Below are positions 42,772 to 51,974 of a stretch of DNA of 64,000 bases, piece after piece. Position 1 is the first letter of the stretch, and each line of letters starts with the position of its first letter. This DNA comes from Levilactobacillus andaensis (GTDB taxonomy: Bacteria; Bacillota; Bacilli; Lactobacillales; Lactobacillaceae), in assembly GCF_016861695.1 (NCBI RefSeq), contig NZ_BOLP01000007.1, positions 86,197 to 150,196 of the forward strand, given 5' to 3'. A model generated the notes under the pieces. It was not told the origin of the DNA. It saw only the letters and a program-made list of their open reading frames with translations, and searched no databases. The translations under genes and the position numbers were made by a program.

Positions 42772-43431
42772 ATGATTCGCATTCAAGACTACACGCCGGA
42801 CCTAAAGGAAAGTTGGCTCCGTTGTCGCGCATTGGCTTACATGCATAGCTCGTTTACCGATGAGATCACTAATCAGCGGGATGATATTCCCGCAAACCGT
42901 AGAATTTCTTTAGTTGCAATGAGTGATAAACAAGTTGTTGGTCTGGTTGATGCCGTCTATTTGGATGCGACTCAGGCTAACCCCGAAAGTTATGGGTTTA
43001 AGGCGGGTACTGTGCTGACCACGCTTGATGCGGTGGCTACGCATCCTGACTACCAGCATCGGGGGATTGCAAGAGATTTGATTAACGAGGTTATTCGCCG
43101 ACTACAGCCACGGGGTGGGGAACTCCTGATTTATACGCTAGATGACGTGCCAGCCAACAGTCTGTATCGCTCACTGGGTGCTCAACTGTGTTATCAGGCG
43201 TCCATTGTGACCGCCCATAGCCAGCACAACCAAGTCCCCTTGTGGACTGACTTTAAAGTTAATACTGAACATGAAGTTGACGTTTACGACACGGATGGTA
43301 ACAAGGTTGATTACGCAATTGATTCGGAAACGTACTACGTTGGCCAGAAAAGGCACATTGCCGAATTGGACAAGATAACTAAGATTTCGACTGAGCACGT
43401 GTACACACTAAAGTTATCAGATGAAGTTTAA
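42772..43431 (+). CDS. GNAT-family N-acetyltransferase
   Basis: 219 residues. Acetyl-CoA site in LDAVATHPDYQHRGIARDLI (Q/RxxGxG/A form), then LLIYTLDDVPANSLYRSLGA. The C-terminal 60 residues are an extra acidic extension. AAGGAGG lies 8 nt before the ATG. Substrate unknown. The 310 bp before it (42463-42771) hold one minus-strand frame without RBS, not called. Confidence 0.85.
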   Translation: MIRIQDYTPDLKESWLRCRALAYMHSSFTDEITNQRDDIPANRRISLVAMSDKQVVGLVDAVYLDATQANPESYGFKAGTVLTTLDAVATHPDYQHRGIARDLINEVIRRLQPRGGELLIYTLDDVPANSLYRSLGAQLCYQASIVTAHSQHNQVPLWTDFKVNTEHEVDVYDTDGNKVDYAIDSETYYVGQKRHIAELDKITKISTEHVYTLKLSDEV

Positions 43432-43521
43432 ATTGACTAACTCTGTCGCTTGGATAAATAATGGCGGCCTGATGCTAGTGGTTTACTAGTGAAACCCGTA
43501 TGCCGTAATTTAAAATGACCG

Positions 43522-43550
43522 ACAAGTGATGAGGTGTCGGTCATTTTTTT
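43522..43550 (+). terminator. Terminator after the GNAT gene
   Basis: AATGACCGACA / TGTCGGTCATT, then seven T. Confidence 0.85.
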
Positions 43551-43828
43551 ACTCAATTTCCCCAAGTTTTTCAGGACTAGCCCCATCCGCCACCAATTGC
43601 TCAAACTCCGCGTGAACGATTCGTTCACAGCAAATAGTGAATACTTTCGGTTCCGGCCTACAACGCCGTCTTGTAATACCACTTCTTCCACCGCAGAAAG
43701 TCCAATGTGTGCTGTAACCGAGCCATTTTGCTTACCAATTTTTACTCGTGGTCCGCTAAGAAGTCGTAGTGCGCCTGTAGGGTAGTGTCGTTGGTCACGC
43801 ACAGGTTGATGATTGATTCGGGAATCGT
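43549..43828 (-). pseudogene. MerR-family regulator fossil, C-terminal part
   Basis: Minus-strand pieces in shifting frames read TIPESIINLCVTNDTTLQAH, YDFLADHE, KLVSKMARLQHTLDFLRWKK WYYKTA and EFEQLVADGASPEKLGEIE. This is the coiled-coil C-terminus typical of MerR regulators. The HTH is missing, and there are at least one stop and two frameshifts. Confidence 0.55.
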
Positions 43829-43943
43829 TCGCCCTTAAATTCCTAATAGGATGGGGGGACCTTCTGTGGTGCTAGCTTAATTTGAATAGATTAGGCTTGT
43901 TTTCCGAAAGAACTTCTTATAGCATGAGATTAGAATCGAAAGA

Positions 43944-43959
43944 TGTTTCACATGAAACA
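43944..43959 (+). other. parS site 5 (variant)
   Basis: TGTTTCACATGAAACA, same variant as site 3, just upstream of the GNAT gene at 44000. Confidence 0.75.
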
Positions 43960-43999
43960 TTTATAGAGTTTAAGCAGATTGTGAAGAAGGCCAGATATA

Positions 44000-44470
44000 A
44001 TGAAGCTAGAAATTTATCAAGATACGCAACGGGATCGAGAATGTATCGCACAGTATCCCCTGAAAGACCCAACGTTTACTGCCACCCCGCGGCAGGCACT
44101 CGCGATTGCACTGGGTGACCCGGAGCGAATGCCCATTCTAGTTATGGTAGGTTCTGAAATGGTGGGATTCTTTGTCTTGACTAGAAATGAAGATGTTCGC
44201 GAAGTGGGGGCTGATCCAGCAACGGCAATTTTGATTCGGTCACTGTCGGTGTCAGAAACACAGCGTGGAAAAGGCATTGCAACTCAGATGTTACAGCAAT
44301 TACCCGCTTTTGCCCGAGAACACTTTCCATTGGCAACTACATTAAATCTCGCAGTAGAAGCTGAAAACGTCCCAGCCCAAAAGCTGTATGACAAAGTGGG
44401 CTTTGTAGATACAGGTCGTCGACGTTTTGGTCAATATGGCGAGCAGTATATTCTGACGAAGGCACTCTAG
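44000..44470 (+). CDS. GNAT-family N-acetyltransferase
   Basis: 156 residues. RSLSVSETQRGKGIATQML is the acetyl-CoA-binding loop, and NVPAQKLYDKVGFVDTGRRR the conserved C-terminal motif. AGAAGG lies about 9 nt before the ATG. Small-molecule or protein acetylation; substrate not predictable. Independent of the GNAT at 42772. Confidence 0.85.
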   Translation: MKLEIYQDTQRDRECIAQYPLKDPTFTATPRQALAIALGDPERMPILVMVGSEMVGFFVLTRNEDVREVGADPATAILIRSLSVSETQRGKGIATQMLQQLPAFAREHFPLATTLNLAVEAENVPAQKLYDKVGFVDTGRRRFGQYGEQYILTKAL

Positions 44471-44937
44471 CATTTGGGAGCGGACATTTTTTCTAGTTAT
44501 ACTGGTGTTGTTACGACACGGAAGATGAATTGACGCCGTACACGATCGAAAAAACTAGTATCGATGACTTTCGCCACCAGCACTAAATAATATCGAGTAG
44601 TAAAGGGGTAACCGACATTTCTATAATAATGTTGGTTACCCCTATTTTGTATAAGGAGTCTTAGAAGAGGAATACGCAGGGATAACCCCGGTAGAATTCG
44701 GGCTTGGAGGGACGGTGATTAGCAAGGTGAGAACAGTATTATATAGTAGAAATACGATAAGGTCTAACGGAAATAGTTTAAGAGTTATCACAACTGTTTT
44801 AATGTATAACACACCAACCATATGAATAGTATTATATTTTACATATGATATTCATAACTTTTTCATATTTGATTGGTATTCTTAGTTCATTGAATAACAA
44901 GACAGCTCGACACCCGCTTGATATGGAGGAGTGCCCC
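44471..44937. other. Intergenic region before the pilus operon
   Basis: Contains a gene fragment ending EDELTPYTIEKTSIDDFRHQ plus H and TAA (44521-44586), no start visible. A perfect terminator-like hairpin follows, GGGGTAACC-ACATT / AATGT-GGTTACCCC with T-run (44604-44648). The remaining AT-rich sequence must hold the pilus promoter, but I cannot choose one. Confidence 0.5.
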
Positions 44938-47922
44938 ATGAAAAAATGGCTAAGAATATTTTTCCTAGTAACCTGTCTCATTGGTTTGACATCGATTGTA
45001 CGGATCCAAGCACACAAGCGCGATGGCGTTATCCGTACGGCGGCCCTCCAAGATAAATCTGGCGGGGACGTAAAAAACATTACGAGTCATCAGCCGGAAG
45101 ACCTGCAAGCGGCGATGACACTCAAGGTACCGGCAGGGGATACGGTCATCGCATTAGAAAATCAGGAGCACGCACAATTTGTTCGTGAAGAAATTACTGA
45201 TTTGAAACCGGAGAACGACATCACGGCTGAGATTGATCAAGAGGGCAGATTACTCCTCAACAACGATCAAGACCAGGCCCAAAAAGTAAAAGTGGTCGTG
45301 CCCGTGAAGGTAGCCGACCCACTGATGATGGACGAGTTACAGCTTGAATTACAAGTTGTGAACACAAACGAAACGTACGGGCTCGCTACGTTAGCTGTTA
45401 AGGCAGATAGCGATAAGGGTTCGGAGACGACAACGGAGAATGACAACAACAGTAATAATGACAACGACAAGCCTGCTACTGACAACAATAATAGTAATAA
45501 CAACAGTAATAGCAGTAGCAAAGTTACTTCAAGCTCAAAATCAGCTGCAAAACAAAAGACGAGTCAAAAATCACAATCGGCCAAGCAACGGTCACGGTCA
45601 ACGAAATCCAAGACGGCAACAACGTCTAGCAGCAAGTCAGCAAGCGAAGAAGCCGCAGATGACGATGCGGACGCTGACGCGGAACCTGCGACTAAGATTA
45701 GTCGGATGAGCCAAACGGTTGATCCAGCTAATCAGCTGACGGGGGCCGCAATTAAGATCCAACGTGGGCAGGTTAAAATTGGAAGCTGGTCCGATGACAA
45801 GATGGTAATTGGGGGAACGCTTCGAAAACAAGAAGGTGTTGAGGTCGTTCCTAAGTCGTCAGGTGCTAATGGAGATAATGTTGAGGGCTTTTACACTGAT
45901 ACTTTCTTTAGAACACACTATTACGTCTCCTTTCAGCAAAAGGCCAATGCACAATCACAGGTCATGGTGTTAGGGAGTAAATCATCGCCTCAAAATGACC
46001 CATCGCTGGATGGCCAAACTATCAGTGTTTATTATCCCAACGTTGGTGTCTATACAGACTCAAGTAACTCGGAAAAGCAAATGGGCGCTATCGCTGAGAT
46101 TTCAAATATGGAATACCACGAGTACGTTATCGACAATAAAGATCGGCGTCAGCCAGCCTACATTGATTTCTCTAGCAACTTCTACTCTGGCATCATCTAC
46201 AATGGGATTCATAAATTTGATCTGGACATCACATTTACGAATGAAGACGGAACCAGGGCCCTTGATTTCCCTAAAACGGATGGAAGCGAATATAAGTCCT
46301 ACTTCACATTTGGTTCGTTAAATGGTAATGACAATAATCGCCACGAATGGGCCGGTACAAAATCGGACCGAAAAGGGATGCTGTCTGAGCCTACAACGGT
46401 TAAAGATCATGGGAACGGTTGGTATGAAGGTGTCGGTGAAGGTGTCTATGATAAAGATGAGGACACCGGTGAATACCTCCCCCATATGGGAGAAAACCAA
46501 TGGGGTGACTTCCTTGGCTCCCCCAACTATGAGAAGGGTGCTGTTTCTTTCCCATTAGTGGGCGTGACACACGAATTTATGTTAAGAAGTGATGCCGGTT
46601 TCACTTGGCAGTCATTCTCTACTGGTTCGATTGTTCCTCTAGAACCAGAGAAACCTCTGAAGACGGTCGACCGTTCGAAGAAATTTGGGATTGAAAACAA
46701 CGACTTGCACGGGGCGACGATTAATCGTGATAAGGATGATATAGACAGTTTTAACTACACGGTTTATCAGAAAACTTACAGCATTCCGGACGAATCTATC
46801 GCGAAACCAAACCGGATTACGCTGACAGATACGTTACCCGATGGGATGTCGACCACCTTAGGCAGTATTCGACTGTACAATACGGATGGTCAAGTGGTGA
46901 CTGATTTTGCTTCTGACGAGCTTGGGATAGTAGCTCCTGACGACCGAGGAAAAGTGACCATTAATGGTCAGAAAGTGACCTATGAGTTATCCGATAAAGA
47001 AATTGAAAAGCTAGATTTTAATGGTGGCTACTTTGCCTTCCAGATAACGATCCAGATTGACGATAACTTTGTCGGTACCTTTAAAAACAAAGCCAATGTC
47101 CGCTTCTATTCCGACAAGGACTACGATTGGAACAACGACACGAATGAAGTGGTAACCCATTTGAATCGTGGATTGACGTTGAGAAAGATCGGTGACAATC
47201 GTTGGAATCCTGCTGACACTGAAAGACTCAAAGATGTTGTCTTTAATATTGAAGGTGGGAATGACCAGCGAACGATTGGAACCAATGAAGATGGCGAAAT
47301 CGTTCTGGAAAAGATGAACTCAAAAGAAGTGTACACGTTTACTGAAGAAGTTCCGGAAGGTTATGTTTCGCCGCAGAAATTCACCGTGGCATACAAAGAC
47401 AATCGTTGGGAAATCACTAGCGGTTCAGCCCAGGTAGAAATTACCAATGATAAAAACAGCCAACTGATTACCGTGAAGAACCAGGTTGAACGAGGCGACT
47501 ACCAATTTAAGAAGATTGATGGAACTGACGACACGCAACTGGCAGGTGCTGAGTTTATCATTCGCAGCAAGTCCGGCAAGTACTTGACGTTTGACAGCGA
47601 CGGCAAGATGAAAGGTACGGTAGAAACGCCGGAAGAAGCAACTAGACTGACGAGTTCCGCGAAAGAAACGACTAAAGTCACGGGACTCCCGTACGGCAAG
47701 TACAAGCTGATCGAAGCCAAGGCGCCAGACGGATATGTTGTTGGCGCAACGCACAAATTTACCGTTTCAAAAGACTCAGGAACTAAAGTGATGGACATCA
47801 AGAATGACCCTTACAGCCTGCCAATCACTGGGGGCCGGGGCATCATCTGGTTCATCGGTTTAGGGCTCATACTCACCCTATCGGCTCTCGCCCTTTGGCG
47901 CACACACCCTAGAGGAGGATAA
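44938..47922 (+). CDS. LPxTG pilus tip/adhesin protein with Cna-B-like domains
   Basis: 994 residues from the ATG at 44938 (GGAGGAG upstream). Weak signal peptide to about 25, N-terminal domain to 155, then a Ser/Asn/Lys low-complexity linker (about 157-240) ending in an acidic patch, a large adhesin-like domain (about 250-650), and Cna-B/SpaA units with FTEEVPEGYV and LIEAKAPDGYVV. Sortase signal LPITGG at 961, membrane helix and short basic tail. First gene of the pilus operon, so likely the tip adhesin. Ligand unknown. Confidence 0.85.
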   Translation: MKKWLRIFFLVTCLIGLTSIVRIQAHKRDGVIRTAALQDKSGGDVKNITSHQPEDLQAAMTLKVPAGDTVIALENQEHAQFVREEITDLKPENDITAEIDQEGRLLLNNDQDQAQKVKVVVPVKVADPLMMDELQLELQVVNTNETYGLATLAVKADSDKGSETTTENDNNSNNDNDKPATDNNNSNNNSNSSSKVTSSSKSAAKQKTSQKSQSAKQRSRSTKSKTATTSSSKSASEEAADDDADADAEPATKISRMSQTVDPANQLTGAAIKIQRGQVKIGSWSDDKMVIGGTLRKQEGVEVVPKSSGANGDNVEGFYTDTFFRTHYYVSFQQKANAQSQVMVLGSKSSPQNDPSLDGQTISVYYPNVGVYTDSSNSEKQMGAIAEISNMEYHEYVIDNKDRRQPAYIDFSSNFYSGIIYNGIHKFDLDITFTNEDGTRALDFPKTDGSEYKSYFTFGSLNGNDNNRHEWAGTKSDRKGMLSEPTTVKDHGNGWYEGVGEGVYDKDEDTGEYLPHMGENQWGDFLGSPNYEKGAVSFPLVGVTHEFMLRSDAGFTWQSFSTGSIVPLEPEKPLKTVDRSKKFGIENNDLHGATINRDKDDIDSFNYTVYQKTYSIPDESIAKPNRITLTDTLPDGMSTTLGSIRLYNTDGQVVTDFASDELGIVAPDDRGKVTINGQKVTYELSDKEIEKLDFNGGYFAFQITIQIDDNFVGTFKNKANVRFYSDKDYDWNNDTNEVVTHLNRGLTLRKIGDNRWNPADTERLKDVVFNIEGGNDQRTIGTNEDGEIVLEKMNSKEVYTFTEEVPEGYVSPQKFTVAYKDNRWEITSGSAQVEITNDKNSQLITVKNQVERGDYQFKKIDGTDDTQLAGAEFIIRSKSGKYLTFDSDGKMKGTVETPEEATRLTSSAKETTKVTGLPYGKYKLIEAKAPDGYVVGATHKFTVSKDSGTKVMDIKNDPYSLPITGGRGIIWFIGLGLILTLSALALWRTHPRGG

Positions 47923-47925
47923 CCC

Positions 47926-49401
47926 ATGAAATTCACAAGATTACGACAACTGGCCCTGGCGACGTTCGCCTTCTGCGGCCTCACACTAGGTGGTCAGCTG
48001 ACCGCAACCGCTAGCGAATCAATTCCGAGTGAAGTCACGATGGTGCTGCACAAGATGGAAAATGAATCCGACGCTAAGATTAAAAATACCGGCGATGAAA
48101 TAACAAATTTGGGAGATAAAGTGGTTCCCTACGATGCCGACAAGTTTGGTAATGTGACCTACAGCATCTATGACGTGACAGACTACTTCAAAGGTAAAGA
48201 TGGCATTGAAGGTCAAGTGAACAACAAAGAGTTCGTAAGACAGCGGAATGCGATGATTAAGGATATCGTAGGTGGAAAGACAGATCCAAAAGAGTTGATT
48301 CAGGCTCAGGAAGACTTTGTGGAGAAGGAAAAGTTAAAGCTAGTTACGACGCAAGAGTTGTCTGGCAAAAGCGGTAGACTGGAGTTTGATAAGAAGTTAA
48401 CGAATAGCGGCTTCTACCTGATTATGGAAACTGCCGCACCTACCAAGTATCTGACGGGATTGTCAGCACCGATGATTATTGGGCTACCGCTGACCGATAA
48501 AGACACGATTCACCTATACCCTAAGAACGTTGTTGCCGATAACGTGGACCCTACGATTCATAAGGTGGGGATTGACCCGGAAAATCCAACTAGTGATGTT
48601 CACGTCGCATTGGAAAATGTTTCTTTCGAGTTAAAACGGGATGATGGAGAGCTTTTAGGAAATAAGGAGTTAACTCAAATACTAACTACTGGTGAGAATG
48701 GAAAGGTCGAATTCGGCGGCTTGAAAGCTGGTGTATGGTATGTGCTGACGGAATCCTCAATTGCTGATTATCCTTGGTATCATCAAACGGAAATTAAGGA
48801 CCACAAAGTTTCTCTGAAATTTAAGGTAGATAAGTCTGGCAAAATCACAGATTATGAAGCAAGTCCGAATAAAAAATACTTCAAGATTGAAGAAGACCAA
48901 ATTGGTATTCTGAACTACCTGATCCTAGGTAATGCCAGCTTCGTGAAGTTAGACGGTAAGACAAACAAAACATTGGCCGGCGCGAAATTTAAGGTCCAGG
49001 GTATCGATGGAGAAGGCCAGATGACTTGGGCCGTGCTTGATGGCAACCAGTTTGTGAAGTGGACTGACAAGAAGAGTGAGGGTACAGAATTAGTATCCGA
49101 CGAAGATGGGACTTTTGCCATCACCGGTGTCCCTTACGTTTACGACCAAAAGGTACGCAATATCCAGCAGTACAACTTAGTCGAAACGCAAGCGCCAACC
49201 GGCTATGCGCTCTTGAAGCAGGCAACTAAGTTTGAGTTCACTGAAAAAGAAATCACTGAAATCAAACCCCAAATCATCGAAAACGAACGCTACGCCTTAC
49301 CAATCACCGGTGGAATGGGTATCTGGCTGTTCCTCCTCATCGGGGCAATCCTGATGGGTGGCGCAGGCTTCATGTACTACCGGCACCGGAAAATGGCGTA
49401 A
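47926..49401 (+). CDS. Major pilin (pilus backbone)
   Basis: 491 residues. Signal peptide to about 30. Pilin motif IHLYPKN with the polymerisation Lys at 200. A middle Cna-B domain, E-box YNLVETQAPTGYAL for isopeptide bonds, sortase signal LPITGG at 458, helix and RHRKMA tail. Sortase C joins the Lys of one subunit to the Thr of the next. Only 3 nt after the adhesin gene, with AGGAGG. Same operon as the two sortases. Confidence 0.9.
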   Translation: MKFTRLRQLALATFAFCGLTLGGQLTATASESIPSEVTMVLHKMENESDAKIKNTGDEITNLGDKVVPYDADKFGNVTYSIYDVTDYFKGKDGIEGQVNNKEFVRQRNAMIKDIVGGKTDPKELIQAQEDFVEKEKLKLVTTQELSGKSGRLEFDKKLTNSGFYLIMETAAPTKYLTGLSAPMIIGLPLTDKDTIHLYPKNVVADNVDPTIHKVGIDPENPTSDVHVALENVSFELKRDDGELLGNKELTQILTTGENGKVEFGGLKAGVWYVLTESSIADYPWYHQTEIKDHKVSLKFKVDKSGKITDYEASPNKKYFKIEEDQIGILNYLILGNASFVKLDGKTNKTLAGAKFKVQGIDGEGQMTWAVLDGNQFVKWTDKKSEGTELVSDEDGTFAITGVPYVYDQKVRNIQQYNLVETQAPTGYALLKQATKFEFTEKEITEIKPQIIENERYALPITGGMGIWLFLLIGAILMGGAGFMYYRHRKMA

Positions 49402-49444
49402 GGTAAACCGACACTCAGACAACTAGAGAAGGGGGGACCCCCAC

Positions 49445-50242
49445 ATGCGTAAATGGCTAGCAATCCTACTATTTTGCTTAGGCCTGGGCCTTATCGGTTA
49501 CCCGGCCGCGAGCAACGTGGTGACCCGCTGGCGACAGCAGGGGGTCCTCGTTGCGTATAAAAACCAGCTCCAGACGGCGAGTGCGAGGCAACTCAAGGCG
49601 CTCCAAGGCTCCTTACAGCAGTCCTCAGGCAACCAAGAAGCAACGGTGAAGGACCCATTTAAAAAGGATGGCAAACAGTTCGTCGAGACCAAACCCGTGG
49701 CGCTAGTGGCGATTCCCAAGATCGACGTGGAGCTGCCCGTGTTTGTCGGTACCAGTGAAAAAGTCCTCCAGAAATACGCCGGACTGGTTCATGGGACGGA
49801 CATTCCGCAGGGTGAAAAGGACCAACACAGTTTGATCACAGCCCACGGCGGCTTGCCCGGGGCCCAGCTGTTCACCGATCTCTGGCGGGTGGACCGCGGC
49901 GACCGTTTTTACCTCAAAAATGCTTACGGGTTGATGACCTACAAGGTGACCTCGATTCGCACGGTGAAGGCGGCAACGCGGCAACCCATCAGCCGGTCGG
50001 CGGCGAAAAATCAGGTAACGCTGATGACTTGCACGCCGTATATGATCAACACGCACCGTCTGCTGGTGACCGGTCAACGAATCCCCAACGAAACGGAGAC
50101 GATTCCCAAAGGCAAGTTCGTCTGGACCCGCTACAAGAAAGTGGTTCTGGCGTTGGCAATTCTGGCACTCATGGCGGGTGCGTGGGTCGGTTATCGACGC
50201 TACCGCCGCAAGAAAGGAGGGAAGCTAAATGGCAACAGGTAA
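49445..50242 (+). CDS. srtC: Class C sortase (pilin polymerase)
   Basis: 265 residues, two membrane helices (about 5-25 and 230-250). Lid motif DPF at 70-72, which covers the active site and marks class C. Catalytic His134 (TAHGGL), Cys196 (TLMTCTPYMINTHRL) and Arg205. Polymerises the pilins encoded upstream. GGGGG lies just before the ATG. Its end overlaps the second sortase by 14 nt. Confidence 0.92.
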   Translation: MRKWLAILLFCLGLGLIGYPAASNVVTRWRQQGVLVAYKNQLQTASARQLKALQGSLQQSSGNQEATVKDPFKKDGKQFVETKPVALVAIPKIDVELPVFVGTSEKVLQKYAGLVHGTDIPQGEKDQHSLITAHGGLPGAQLFTDLWRVDRGDRFYLKNAYGLMTYKVTSIRTVKAATRQPISRSAAKNQVTLMTCTPYMINTHRLLVTGQRIPNETETIPKGKFVWTRYKKVVLALAILALMAGAWVGYRRYRRKKGGKLNGNR

Positions 50243-50948
50243 GCGACATGCAAAAAGAACTTCCCTCTGGTTAGCGGCGGTGATGTTTCTCATCGGGAGC
50301 GGATTGGTCCTGATGGGACTAACGCAAAACTCCTCGGTGACGCGGCTGAGCGAGGCGGCAACGCGAGGGATGACGGCGGAGAGTGTCCAGGCGGCAACCA
50401 AAAAGGTACAGGCCGAGCGAGAGCAGGGCAAAGTGGACCCGTTCAACTACGAGAAGACGTCTCAGCTAACCCCACTAGCGGTTGCGGGGTATGGCATACG
50501 TGAATTGACCGGCACCAGTGACTACGGGGCGGTTGGCCAGATTCGGGTCCCAGCGGTTGGACTGGACCTACCGATCGGTATCGGTGTCGGCAATGCCGTT
50601 CTGGTCAGGGGGGCGGGAACCCTCAAGGCGGACCAACGCATGGGCCAAGGCAATTACGCGCTGGCAGGTCACTATATGACCACCAAGCGGCTCCTATTTT
50701 CCCCACTAAAAGGGGTTCGCAAAGGAGATAGCGTGTACCTGACAGATAAGCGGCAGGTGTATCGCTACCGGGTCACGCGGGTCCAAGTGATCGACCGGCA
50801 TAAAGTCGACGTCATCGACGATGTTCCCGGCAAAAAGCTGGTGACGCTGATCACGTGTAACTCGGCTAGGCGGGGCGAGCCCAAACGGCTGGTGGTGCAA
50901 GGTGAGTTGCAGTCGGTGAAGGCGGCTAAAGTGGGAATAAAAAGTTAG
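50229..50948 (+). CDS. Second sortase, class A-like
   Basis: 239 residues, one N-terminal membrane helix (12-31), no C-terminal anchor. Catalytic His148 (ALAGHYM), Cys210 (TLITCNSARRGEPKRL) and Arg220. AAAGGAGGG lies 7-8 nt before the ATG inside srtC. A pilus operon with its own class A-like sortase suggests it attaches the finished pilus to peptidoglycan. It contains VDPFNY at 69-74, though lid function is uncertain. Confidence 0.85.
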   Translation: MATGKRHAKRTSLWLAAVMFLIGSGLVLMGLTQNSSVTRLSEAATRGMTAESVQAATKKVQAEREQGKVDPFNYEKTSQLTPLAVAGYGIRELTGTSDYGAVGQIRVPAVGLDLPIGIGVGNAVLVRGAGTLKADQRMGQGNYALAGHYMTTKRLLFSPLKGVRKGDSVYLTDKRQVYRYRVTRVQVIDRHKVDVIDDVPGKKLVTLITCNSARRGEPKRLVVQGELQSVKAAKVGIKS

Positions 50949-50956
50949 ATGATACA

Positions 50957-50988
50957 ATAAAGGCCCGGCATTTGCTGGGCCTTTATTG
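50957..50988 (+). terminator. Terminator of the pilus operon
   Basis: AAAGGCCCGGC-ATTT-GCTGGGCCTTT with a short T-run. Confidence 0.85.
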
Positions 50989-51113
50989 TGCAGCTTTTTT
51001 AGGTGCTAGGTTGGTTGTTAACATGAGATTGCTGATGTATGCTTTAGAAGCAAGCTAATGAAATTCACGTGTTTTGGAAATTAGGAATGCCGGCGTAGTG
51101 GGATTTGTTTAGT

Positions 51114-51873
51114 GTGTTCCCCGTGTATACGGGGGTGATCCTGAAGCTGACTTGGAAGAAATCAACCGGGCTTCGTGTTCCCCGTGTATACGGGGGTGAT
51201 CCCTGAGCATAGGAGGAAAAAACATGAGTGACAAAGTGTTCCCCGTGTATACGGGGGTGATCCCACGTCATCCCCACCGCCATTGACGACCCAGTAGTGT
51301 TCCCCGTGTATACGGGGGTGATCCTCGTGAAGGTTGGCAAATGCGTATTCCTTACCAGTGTTCCCCGTGTATACGGGGGTGATCCCAAGTTGGAAAGCCT
51401 TTTGATAGCCAGGCCAAAGTGTTCCCCGTGTATACGGGGGTGATCCTGGAGCGCATAGGCTTCCAAGTGAACTTGAACTGTGTTCCCCGTGTATACGGGG
51501 GTGATCCCTTTCACCCGATTAAGTGGTTTAAAAAGACCATGTGTTCCCCGTGTATACGGGGGTGATCCTCATAGCCACCACCTCCCCATCCGTGTTTGTT
51601 TGTGTTCCCCGTGTATACGGGGGTGATCCTTATGCTTGGGGATTCCTTGGTTCTATCTGTTGGTGTTCCCCGTGTATACGGGGGTGATCCTTTCATTTTC
51701 CGCATCATGCGATACCCGTGGAGGTGTTCCCCGTGTATACGGGGGTGATCCCTATCAGTTTGGCATGAATCTTCCCTTTGATGAGTGTTCCCCGTGTATA
51801 CGGGGGTGATCCTATCTATCTGACTCATCTTTCTTTGTCGCCGAAGTGTTCCCCATGTATACGGGGTAGATTC
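51114..51873 (+). CRISPR. CRISPR array, type I-E-like, 13 repeats and 12 spacers, no cas genes nearby
   Basis: 28-bp repeat opening GTGTTCCCCGTGTATACGGG and closing GGGTGATCC, with a CCCCGTGTATACGGGG palindrome. Repeat starts are exactly 61 bp apart (51114, 51175 and so on to 51846), so all 12 spacers are 33 bp. Eleven or twelve repeats are identical; the last (51846) has one internal change and a different 3' end, placing the leader on the left (about 50990-51113). Repeat class resembles type I-E of lactobacilli. Spacer 2 contains AGGAGG then ATGAG, so it comes from a gene start. Confidence 0.97.
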
Positions 51874-51974
51874 AAAAAAATTTTCCACCATCCCAAGCCC
51901 TACCCATTGACTGTAACGTAACGTCATAGCTTACTATGAACGTTACATGAGGTCGAAAGGCAGGTGCTTTTTAG

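Noticed and set aside
43882..44118. 78-codon + frame over the second GNAT start
   Set aside because: Overlaps the GNAT gene in another frame and carries parS; no RBS.
45267..45521. Poly-Leu minus-strand frame
   Set aside because: Antisense of the Asn/Ser-rich linker of the pilus adhesin; the Leu run is a mirror of Asn codons.
51114..51873. Self-targeting spacers
   Set aside because: No spacer was seen to match elsewhere in this window by eye; a genome-wide search is needed.
51065..51927. Two minus-strand frames with repeated ITPVYTGNT and PRIHGEH
   Set aside because: Translations of the CRISPR repeats.
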